From Scatosoma sp045660265 (GTDB lineage Bacteria; Bacillota; Clostridia; Christensenellales; Borkfalkiaceae): 39,458 nucleotides of DNA. Each line of letters begins with the position of its first letter. Position 1 is the first letter of the stretch. The stretch is from assembly GCA_045660265.1 (NCBI GenBank), contig JAZRDM010000064.1, positions 1-39,458 on the forward strand, given 5' to 3'. The translations under genes were made by a program, and so were the position numbers. This document shows positions 25,287 to 31,458 of this stretch, in pieces. The notes below the pieces were generated by a model. The model was not told where the DNA came from. It searched no databases and worked only from the letters and a program-made list of their open reading frames with translations.

Positions 25287-27029
25287 TTATCTCGGTTGTA
25301 TATTTTTCAAGGATATTATCCCCTCAAAAATTTCTTTTGCACAGGGCGCGGCTACCACGCTCCCATAGTACGCTCCCTGCGGCTCATCCACAATAACAAG
25401 CGTTAGATATTGCGGCTTATCGGCGGGGAAAAAGCCTACGAACGAAGAAACGTATTTTCCTGCGGCAATATGTCCGTTCTCGAATTTTTGCGCAGTACCT
25501 GTCTTACCGCCGACAAAATATCCATCGATATACGCTTTCTTGCCACTCCCGTTCTGCACGACGCCTTGCAACATTTTTCTTATCGTTTCCGAAGCTTCTT
25601 CGCTAATCGTGCGCGTCCGCAAATCCCCTTTTTCTTCCTTTAATACATAGCCGTCTTCCGCATACACTTTCTTCACCAAACGCGGAACATAATAATATCC
25701 CCCGTTTACCACAGACGCCGTTGCGCAAGCAAGTTGCAAGCCCGTCACCGCTATGGTTTGACCAAAACCAATACGCGCCAGATCGCAATTCCGCACCGCG
25801 CTCTTGGGCATAAGCAATCCATACCCCTCTCCCGCAAAATCCACACCCGTCTTTTGCCCAAAACCAAATGCGGATAAGTATTGATAAAAGGTTTCTTTAC
25901 CCAGCGAAAGCGCCATATCCGTAAAACAAGGGTTACAGCTATTGTTTAACGCCTCCGCAAGCGTTTGATTGCTATGTTTACCGTTTGCGTGATTACTCCA
26001 ACATTTCACCGTCGTGCCGTCAACCACACGCGTTCTCGAACTGTTAAACACATAATTCGTCGAAAACGCTCGCTTATTCCCGCGCAAATACTCTTCGACA
26101 TTGATTGCAGACGTAATAATTTTAAAGGTTGAACCAGGCTCGTATATATCGCAAATTACGTGATTGCGCGTTAGCGCGTTTAGCAGTTCTTGATTATTTC
26201 TTGGTACGTCGTTTAAATCGTAAGACGGATAATTTGCAAGCGCAAGCACCTCAAAATTATTGACGTCTAACACGATACATTGCGCGGACGCAGGTGAATA
26301 CTGCAACGTCGTGCGCTCCAATGCACTTTCCACGATTTCCTGTATCCCATAATCAATTGTCAACTGTATATTATAGCCATTTGCGGCAGGCAGGTACGAG
26401 GCGACGCTCCCTTTTAACTGTATCCCAACTAAATCCGTTTCGTATAAAATCTCGCCGTTTTCACCAGATAAATACTTGTCGTAATACTTTTCCACACCCG
26501 TAGTGCCAACGTTATCAATAGACGTAAAACCCAACACTTGACAAAGCGCATCTCCTTGTGGATAAAAACGAACGTTATCCCGCGAATAATAAATACCCTC
26601 TAACGACAAGGCGGATAGCTTTTCCACAACCTCTTTCCCCACTTTTTTAGCAAGCGTAACCTCGGAAGCTTTTTTCTTTGTCAACTTTTCATACAGCTGC
26701 GTTTGGCTCACGCCCAAAACGCTTGATAAACGATTTGCCGTTTTTTCCGCGTCTTTTACTGCATTTGAGCGAGCAAAAACGGTATACGCCGTATTATTAT
26801 CCGCTAAAATTCGCCCATTTCTATCCACAACTTTGCCTCGTTCGGCAACAATGGGAATTTCACGCGTCCATTGGTCTAACGCGCGGTAATTGAGCTCCTC
26901 ACTCCAAACCACTTGGATATAGAAAAACCGCACCATTAAAGACAAAAAAAGAAAGGTTATTGCCAAACTAACGGCAAATAACCTCTTTTGTAAAATCGAT
27001 ATTGAATATTCGTTTTGTGAATGTTTGAT
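25287..27029 (-). CDS. ftsI: Division-type class B penicillin-binding protein (FtsI/PbpB/SpoVD family)
   Basis: This is the transpeptidase that cross-links new septal peptidoglycan and is activated with FtsW. An N-terminal membrane anchor ends RFFYIQV. The dimerisation domain begins RGKVVDRNGRILA. The transpeptidase domain has GSTFKI (active Ser near residue 300), SCN, and GGKTGTAQ near 508. There is no PASTA domain. The start is odd. The first standard start codon in frame is TTG at 26966, which cuts into the membrane helix and lacks a ribosome site. The frame continues upstream, coding KHSQNEYSISILQKRLFAVS, a normal anchor, back to ATT at 27032 and ATC at 27029 just after AGAGG. I give 27029 as the likely start (580 residues); 26966 would give 559. 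It is 14 bases after ftsL. Confidence 0.9.
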   Translation of the reverse strand: MKHSQNEYSISILQKRLFAVSLAITFLFLSLMVRFFYIQVVWSEELNYRALDQWTREIPIVAERGKVVDRNGRILADNNTAYTVFARSNAVKDAEKTANRLSSVLGVSQTQLYEKLTKKKASEVTLAKKVGKEVVEKLSALSLEGIYYSRDNVRFYPQGDALCQVLGFTSIDNVGTTGVEKYYDKYLSGENGEILYETDLVGIQLKGSVASYLPAANGYNIQLTIDYGIQEIVESALERTTLQYSPASAQCIVLDVNNFEVLALANYPSYDLNDVPRNNQELLNALTRNHVICDIYEPGSTFKIITSAINVEEYLRGNKRAFSTNYVFNSSRTRVVDGTTVKCWSNHANGKHSNQTLAEALNNSCNPCFTDMALSLGKETFYQYLSAFGFGQKTGVDFAGEGYGLLMPKSAVRNCDLARIGFGQTIAVTGLQLACATASVVNGGYYYVPRLVKKVYAEDGYVLKEEKGDLRTRTISEEASETIRKMLQGVVQNGSGKKAYIDGYFVGGKTGTAQKFENGHIAAGKYVSSFVGFFPADKPQYLTLVIVDEPQGAYYGSVVAAPCAKEIFEGIISLKNIQPR

Positions 27030-27043
27030 AATCTAACCTCTAA

Positions 27044-27688
27044 TTACTTACCAAGTTGCGCCAAGCCTTCTTCTTGCGCCCATTGCAAAATCGTTTCTTC
27101 CGACTGCGCAATTTCAATGCGGCGTTGAATTTCTTCGTGTTGGTCCATCAACTGTTCTTTTTGCTTTTCTAAATTCTTAATTTTTACTTTTTTCTGGTTA
27201 ATCATATTGGAATTTACGCCGATTAAAGACATCATACCCACCATAACCACAGCAAATACTGACATAACAACTTTTGCAAGGGGGGTAAGAGAATATTGCG
27301 TTTGCGTACCAACTTCAACAGCCGTCGTAGGCGCTTGTTCCACTACGGGCGCAACGTAGGTGGGCGCAACGGTCGTTACGGACATGGTAGCCGCATTCCC
27401 CATTTCTACGCTGTTATATTTCTCTGCAGTAAATACTGACGCAGCAACATTTTCACGGACGTAATCCGTCGTTTCGGGTACTTGTTCGACAACGGGAGTT
27501 TCCACCGCCGTTCTTTCCAAGGTAGATACGGACGCTTGAACGGGTTCCGCGTAAATTTCCGATGCAAACTGGTCGGCTACCGCACTTTGCAATCTGCGAT
27601 AACGCTCACTAATTTGCGCGTTATGGCGTTGTGCTTCCAATTCCGCGCTCATCGTTTGCACTGCTTCTCTTTCGCGTACCATTTCCAT
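27044..27688 (-). CDS. ftsL: FtsL/DivIC-like protein with long N-terminal region
   Basis: It sits in the ftsL position between rsmH and the PBP. The last 80 residues have the FtsL plan: one membrane helix (about 132-155, VVMSVFAVVMVGMMSLIGV), then a Lys/Glu/Gln-rich coiled coil and a short C-terminal cap. The preceding 130 residues are unusual. An Arg/Gln/Glu helical stretch (about 1-45) and a Val/Thr/Pro/Glu-rich region with repeated PVVEQ-type words would be cytoplasmic. Typical FtsL is about 90-130 residues. Here 214 are seen, with a good GGAGGAG site before ATG 27688. Identity rests on place and topology, since FtsL sequences are poorly conserved. Confidence 0.75.
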   Translation of the reverse strand: MEMVREREAVQTMSAELEAQRHNAQISERYRRLQSAVADQFASEIYAEPVQASVSTLERTAVETPVVEQVPETTDYVRENVAASVFTAEKYNSVEMGNAATMSVTTVAPTYVAPVVEQAPTTAVEVGTQTQYSLTPLAKVVMSVFAVVMVGMMSLIGVNSNMINQKKVKIKNLEKQKEQLMDQHEEIQRRIEIAQSEETILQWAQEEGLAQLGK

Positions 27689-27747
27689 AGTCTTACTCCT
27701 CCATCCTTGTTTTTCTCAAGTTCCCTTAATCCTTTTCCCAAAGCGGT

Positions 27748-28686
27748 TTAAATTTTTTCCGCTATGCGCAATTTTGCGCATTTACTTCTAGAGTTATTTT
27801 CAAGTTCTTCGGCAGTTGCCGTAATCGGTTTACGAGTAATCGTCTTTATTTCAGGCTTTTTCCCGCAAACACATACGGGGAAGTTCCCTGGACACGTACA
27901 GGGCGACTCCAACGCTCTAAACGCTTCTTTTACAATTCTATCCTCCAACGAATGGAAGGTTAAAATCGCAATTCGTCCACCTTTCTTTAATCTTCTCGTT
28001 AAGGAAAGCACTAAATCCGTCAACCCGTCAAGCTCACCGTTTACCTCGATTCTTAAAGCTTGGAAGCTCTTTCTTTCGCACGGAGCGCCGTAACGGAATT
28101 TTGCGGGAATACTATTTCGTATTATTTCGGAAAACTCACCTGACGTTTTTAAAGGTTTTTCCGCCCTGGCTTTCACAACGTTTCTCGCAATTTGCTTTGC
28201 AAACGTTTCCTCGCCGTAAGTTTTTAATATTCTTGTTAAATCCTCTTCTGAATAGGTATTTAAAATGATTTCCGCCGTTAAAAATGCCGACGTATTCATT
28301 CGCATATCCAGCGGAGCATCTGCCTTGCGATAAGTAAATCCTCTTTCCTCATCATCAATTTGGTGAGAAGAGATACCAAAGTCTAACAATGCACCGTCTA
28401 TTTTATCTATTCCCGCCTTGTCAAAAACAAGAGCGAAATCTTTATAGTTTGATTTATGTATTTGAAATCTTCCAGAAAACTCGCTCAACCTGTTCGTTGC
28501 CGCCGCGATTGCCTCATCGTCTAAATCGGTTGCAATCAATCGTCCGTTCGGCTCCGTTCTTTTTAAGATTTCGTAAGAATGTCCGCCACCGCCTACAGTT
28601 CCATCAAAATATATGCCACCGTCTTTTAAGGCAAGCCCCTCCATACACTCTTCAAGCATAACGGGCTTATGCGAAAATTCCAACAT
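27748..28686 (-). CDS. rsmH: 16S rRNA (cytosine-1402-N4)-methyltransferase RsmH
   Basis: RsmH methylates N4 of C1402 in the 16S rRNA decoding centre using S-adenosylmethionine. The 312 residues include HKPVMLEECMEGL, the SAM-binding DGTVGGGGHSYEIL near residue 33, ALLDFGISSHQIDD, RGFTYRKADAPLDMRM, GRIAILTFHSLEDRIVK and the C-terminal NNRSKCAKLRIAEK-type ending (NNSRSKCAKLRIAEK here). It carries a CxCxGNFPVCVCGKKP Cys cluster common in Bacillota members. It begins 3 bases after mraZ, the conserved mraZ-rsmH pair. Confidence 0.97.
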   Translation of the reverse strand: MLEFSHKPVMLEECMEGLALKDGGIYFDGTVGGGGHSYEILKRTEPNGRLIATDLDDEAIAAATNRLSEFSGRFQIHKSNYKDFALVFDKAGIDKIDGALLDFGISSHQIDDEERGFTYRKADAPLDMRMNTSAFLTAEIILNTYSEEDLTRILKTYGEETFAKQIARNVVKARAEKPLKTSGEFSEIIRNSIPAKFRYGAPCERKSFQALRIEVNGELDGLTDLVLSLTRRLKKGGRIAILTFHSLEDRIVKEAFRALESPCTCPGNFPVCVCGKKPEIKTITRKPITATAEELENNSRSKCAKLRIAEKI

Positions 28687-28689
28687 ACT

Positions 28690-29115
28690 TTAAATCCCCA
28701 ACTTTTTGAGTTCAGCATCATAGTCAACGCCGCTAATATAATCGTAATATCTTTCCGCCGACCAAATTTCCAAACGCTTACCGCGTCCGATGGTGATAAT
28801 ATCTTTTTGGATACCTGCAATTCGTTTAAGCATAGCAGGTAAAACTACTCTTCCCTGCGCATCTTCTTCCGCTGAAAAAATACTGCTGAAAAACATTGCC
28901 GATGCTTGGTTGGATTCGGAAATACCTTCCTCGGAAATTGCAGCAATCGCATCGTCCAACTCGTCGTCTGCCATAACGCAAATGCAGTTATTCATACCTC
29001 TAAAAAAGCTATACGATTTTTCGCCGTTTTCGCCCGTCAATTCTTTCTTGAATTTGGAAGGAATACGTATGCGGTTTTTATCGTCTAACTGATGTTCGAA
29101 CATGCCTTTGAACAT
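28690..29115 (-). CDS. mraZ: Transcriptional regulator MraZ
   Basis: MraZ is a ring-shaped AbrB-like DNA-binding protein that represses its own dcw operon in the species studied. The 141 residues contain two SpoVT-AbrB halves. The first is FKGMFEHQLDDKNRIRIPSKFKKEL with the DxKGR-like DDKNRIRIP. The second is EEDAQGRVVLPAMLKRIAGI with the equivalent DAQGRVVLP. AAGGAGG precedes the ATG. It opens the first dcw unit from a consensus promoter that carries two TGGTT boxes 10 bases apart, likely its own binding sites. Confidence 0.96.
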   Translation of the reverse strand: MFKGMFEHQLDDKNRIRIPSKFKKELTGENGEKSYSFFRGMNNCICVMADDELDDAIAAISEEGISESNQASAMFFSSIFSAEEDAQGRVVLPAMLKRIAGIQKDIITIGRGKRLEIWSAERYYDYISGVDYDAELKKLGI

Positions 29116-29174
29116 TTTCCTTTCCTCCTTCTTCGTTTTCAGTTTACGACGCGCGTAAATTTATGCTTGAATAT

Positions 29175-29203
29175 ATTATACAACCACTTTTAACCATTGT
29201 CAA
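29175..29203 (-). promoter_or_regulatory. Consensus promoter of mraZ with two MraZ-type boxes
   Basis: On the minus strand, a perfect TTGACA (29203-29198), a 17-base spacer and a perfect TATAAT (29180-29175) are seen. The spacer contains TGGTT twice with a 10-base period (29196-29192 and 29186-29182). Tandem TGG-containing boxes with a 10-base period are the known form of MraZ binding sites. Binding here would block RNA polymerase, fitting autorepression. Confidence 0.88.
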
Positions 29204-29242
29204 TAGTTTTTATGAAAAAATTTCCTATTTTTTTGAATTTTT

Positions 29243-30145
29243 TTAACTTTTTTGACCACTTAACCCCATTTTTGACGTAATAACCGTGGCGAACATTTGT
29301 TCGTACTGTGTTTTGTTGACCACTTGGGCTTTTCCAAGGAAAAACGTATTGCCGTAATTTTGCGCATTTTGAATGTGTTTTGTCGTTTTGCTCATCACCT
29401 TTAAACGCTTCCGCGCTCCCTTTTTGTCTTTGGTGGTTAAATGGGGTCGCTCGTCCCTATCCTCTTGCAATTTCGCGTCTTTTGCGGTTAAAAAATTCGA
29501 TTTGTATAGCACGGAAATCAAGCGAGTTGCCACCCCTTCATTGCCGTTCACAACCTCGCAACCGTAAAATTTTTTCACTGCTTCCTCTATATATATGTAA
29601 TGTGTACACCCCAGCACGACCACGTTAGGACGGCCACGTGGCAAAAAAGAATTAAAATCATAGGAACGGTTTCCTATGTGCCGTTCAATTTCACCTGCAA
29701 GCGCATCACACGAAAAAGGCATTATCGTTGCACGCGGATAGCGTTTTTGGGCTTTTTGACAAAGCGCTTTAAATCTTTGACTTTCGTAGGTCGCACGCGT
29801 GCTTAAAACAAAGACCTCCCCGCCCCGACTCGCCGCTGTATAAACAGCTGGTTCCGTGCCGATAATAGAAAACTTGAATCTTTTGCGCAATCTTTCGATG
29901 CATACCGCCGTTGCCGTATTGCACGCGATTACTACCGCATCCACTTTTAATCTTTTAAACAAACGAAAAGCTTTATACGTATAACGATAAATCTTCTTTT
30001 CACTTAAATTTCCGTATGGTGCGTGCGCGTTGTCTCCGTAATAATAGAAAGTTGTATCCGGCAAATATTTACGGCAGGTGTCAAGTACGGTTAAACCACC
30101 GATTCCGCTGTCAAAAAAGGCTACGCCGCCCCCGTGTTTCTTCAT
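29243..30145 (-). CDS. murI: Glutamate racemase
   Basis: MurI converts L-glutamate to D-glutamate for MurD. The 300 residues contain FFDSGIGGLTV, YYGDNAHAPYGNLSE, the first catalytic Cys in VIACNTATAV (near 74), and the second in VVLGCTHY (near 180). The protein continues about 55 residues past the usual fold as a basic, Lys/Gln/Thr-rich tail (from about KDAKLQEDRDERPHLTTK onward). That tail has no counterpart I recognise. GAGG lies 5 bases before the ATG. It is divergent from rpsT and directly upstream of mraZ, with no clear terminator between, so some readthrough into the dcw cluster is possible. Confidence 0.93.
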   Translation of the reverse strand: MKKHGGGVAFFDSGIGGLTVLDTCRKYLPDTTFYYYGDNAHAPYGNLSEKKIYRYTYKAFRLFKRLKVDAVVIACNTATAVCIERLRKRFKFSIIGTEPAVYTAASRGGEVFVLSTRATYESQRFKALCQKAQKRYPRATIMPFSCDALAGEIERHIGNRSYDFNSFLPRGRPNVVVLGCTHYIYIEEAVKKFYGCEVVNGNEGVATRLISVLYKSNFLTAKDAKLQEDRDERPHLTTKDKKGARKRLKVMSKTTKHIQNAQNYGNTFFLGKAQVVNKTQYEQMFATVITSKMGLSGQKS

Positions 30146-30211
30146 ATAAGCCTCGAAATCAAAATTTTTTTAAAAAAATGCTGTTTTTCGCATTTTTCCA
30201 TAGCAAAACAG

Positions 30212-30240
30212 TTTACATTCAAATAAAATTATGTTAAAAT
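30212..30240 (+). promoter_or_regulatory. Promoter of rpsT
   Basis: TTTACA (30212-30217), a 17-base spacer and TAAAAT (30235-30240) lie 52 bases before the rpsT ATG. Confidence 0.78.
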
Positions 30241-30292
30241 AGTCTACGCAATTAAAAGATAAAGTAATTCTGGAAAAAATAAGGAGAACATT

Positions 30293-30556
30293 ATGCCTAA
30301 TATTAAATCCGCTAAAAAAAGAGTTTTGGTTATTGATAAGAAGACCATGAGAAACAAAGCAGTTAAGTCTGCTCTTAAAACTCAAGTTAAGAAATTCCTC
30401 GCAGCTGTTGAAGCAGGCGACAAGGAAACCGCAACCAGCCTTTTCCCCGCAACCGTATCCGCTATCGACGGCGCAGTAACCAAAGGCGTTATTCATAAGA
30501 ACAACGCAAACAACAGAAAGGCAAAGTTGGCTAAGAAATTGGCTTCTTTGAACTAA
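30293..30556 (+). CDS. rpsT: 30S ribosomal protein S20
   Basis: S20 is a primary 16S rRNA-binding protein of the small subunit. The 87-residue, Lys/Ala-rich helical protein starts MPNIKSAKKRV and has MRNKAVKSALKTQVKKF, and the classic GVIHKNNANNRKAKLAKKL near the end. These fit S20 throughout. AAGGAG is 6 bases before the ATG. It has its own promoter and is followed by two terminator-like hairpins, so it is a single-gene unit. In other bacteria S20 can repress its own translation; nothing in the short leader shows this here. Confidence 0.97.
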   Translation: MPNIKSAKKRVLVIDKKTMRNKAVKSALKTQVKKFLAAVEAGDKETATSLFPATVSAIDGAVTKGVIHKNNANNRKAKLAKKLASLN

Positions 30557-30591
30557 CACTTTTTACGATACTTATCATATTATAAATATGA

Positions 30592-30619
30592 GGGTCTGCC
30601 GAATGGTAGACCCCTTTTT
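30592..30619 (+). terminator. Terminator of rpsT
   Basis: GGGTCTGCC-GAAT-GGTAGACCC forms 9 pairs (one G-U) followed by CTTTTT. It lies 35 bases after the rpsT stop. Confidence 0.9.
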
Positions 30620-30651
30620 ACGTGTTTTGTTATAATAAAATTTCCTCGTTT

Positions 30652-30679
30652 AAAAAGATGCTTTTACGGCATCTTTTTT
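30652..30679 (+). terminator. Second terminator downstream of rpsT
   Basis: AAAAAGATGC (30652-30661), a 7-base loop and GCATCTTTTTT (30669-30679) form a perfect 10-bp stem with a U-tail. It insulates the regulator and pot genes from rpsT readthrough. Confidence 0.8.
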
Positions 30680-30716
30680 ATTTTTATAAAATATCTATTT
30701 TACACCCTTTAAATGA

Positions 30717-30745
30717 TTGACATATGCACAATTTTTTCATATAAT
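30717..30745 (+). promoter_or_regulatory. Consensus promoter of the regulator and pot operon
   Basis: A perfect TTGACA (30717-30722), a 17-base spacer and a perfect TATAAT (30740-30745) are seen. The predicted transcript start, near 30752, falls at the edge of the first palindromic operator. So strong a promoter suggests that expression is held down by repression. Confidence 0.92.
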
Positions 30746-30754
30746 ACAAATTGC

Positions 30755-30777
30755 AAAGTTTATTTTTGCTAAACTTT
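30755..30777 (+). promoter_or_regulatory. Operator 1 of the polyamine regulator
   Basis: A perfect inverted repeat AAAGTTTA-N7-TAAACTTT lies immediately downstream of the predicted transcription start. A repressor bound here would block initiation. Confidence 0.8.
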
Positions 30778-30799
30778 TGGTTTATTTTCAACAAACTTA
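30777..30799 (+). promoter_or_regulatory. Imperfect operator copy
   Basis: TTGGTTTA-N7-CAAACTTA has the same 8-7-8 layout as the perfect copies and keeps the GTTTA / AAACTT core with one core change. Its centre is 22 bases (about two helix turns) from operator 1. Confidence 0.5.
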
Positions 30800-30820
30800 T
30801 CCAAGGAATTGTTTTACAAA

Positions 30821-30851
30821 GTAAAAAGTTTATATTTACTAAACTTTTTAC
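30821..30851 (+). promoter_or_regulatory. Operator 2 of the polyamine regulator
   Basis: GTAAAAAGTTTA-N7-TAAACTTTTTAC is a perfect 12-bp-arm inverted repeat with the same core as operator 1. It ends 27 bases before the regulator ATG. In RNA it could also fold as a hairpin. Confidence 0.8.
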
Positions 30852-30877
30852 ACAAAAAGCAGGTAAGGAGCATAAAA

Positions 30878-31411
30878 ATGGATTTGGGTAAAAAGATAAA
30901 ACAAATGCGCAATCAAAAGGGCTTAACGCAAGAAGAATTAGCGGATAGATGCGAGCTCACAAAAGGCTATATTTCTCAATTAGAAAACAACCTAAACAGC
31001 CCCTCTATCGCTACTCTAACGGATATCCTTTCCGCGCTTGGCAGTAATCTTTCGGAATTCTTCCGTGAAGAAGCCGAGGAAAAAGTGGTTTTCTCAAAAA
31101 ATGAGTTTATTGAAAAAAATGCCGACGGCGTACTGCTAAATTGGTTGATTCCCAATGCACAAAAAAATATGATGGAACCGATTTCCGTAGAATTATTGGA
31201 AGGCGTTTCCACTCCCGAAGATATTCCGCACGAAGGCGAAGAATTTGGCTACGTTTTAGAGGGAAAAATTGCCGTTGTTTTGGGAAATAAACACTACAAC
31301 TGTAAGAAAGGCGAGGCTTTTTACTATCCAGCAAACAAGCCGCATTATATCCTTAATAAAGGAAAAGGAAAAGCACGTTTCCTTTGGATTTCTACGCCCC
31401 CTAATTTTTAA
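30878..31411 (+). CDS. XRE-family regulator with C-terminal cupin domain
   Basis: The 177-residue protein has an N-terminal helix-turn-helix (residues 4-62; KKIKQMRNQKGLTQEELADRCELTKGYISQLENN) and a C-terminal cupin (about 105-177; HEGEEFGYVLEGKIAV, KKGEAFYYPANKPHYI). This is the layout of PuuR-like regulators that sense polyamines or small metabolites. The open frame extends to 30809, but the ATG at 30878 has AAGGAG 7 bases upstream and begins the protein correctly, leaving operator 2 in the leader. potABCD follows after 47 bases with no terminator, so it most likely controls polyamine uptake and itself. The ligand is inferred from context. Confidence 0.9.
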   Translation: MDLGKKIKQMRNQKGLTQEELADRCELTKGYISQLENNLNSPSIATLTDILSALGSNLSEFFREEAEEKVVFSKNEFIEKNADGVLLNWLIPNAQKNMMEPISVELLEGVSTPEDIPHEGEEFGYVLEGKIAVVLGNKHYNCKKGEAFYYPANKPHYILNKGKGKARFLWISTPPNF

Positions 31412-31458
31412 TTTGATTACACCTTAAAACCTATTTTTTAAATACGGGAGATACATAA

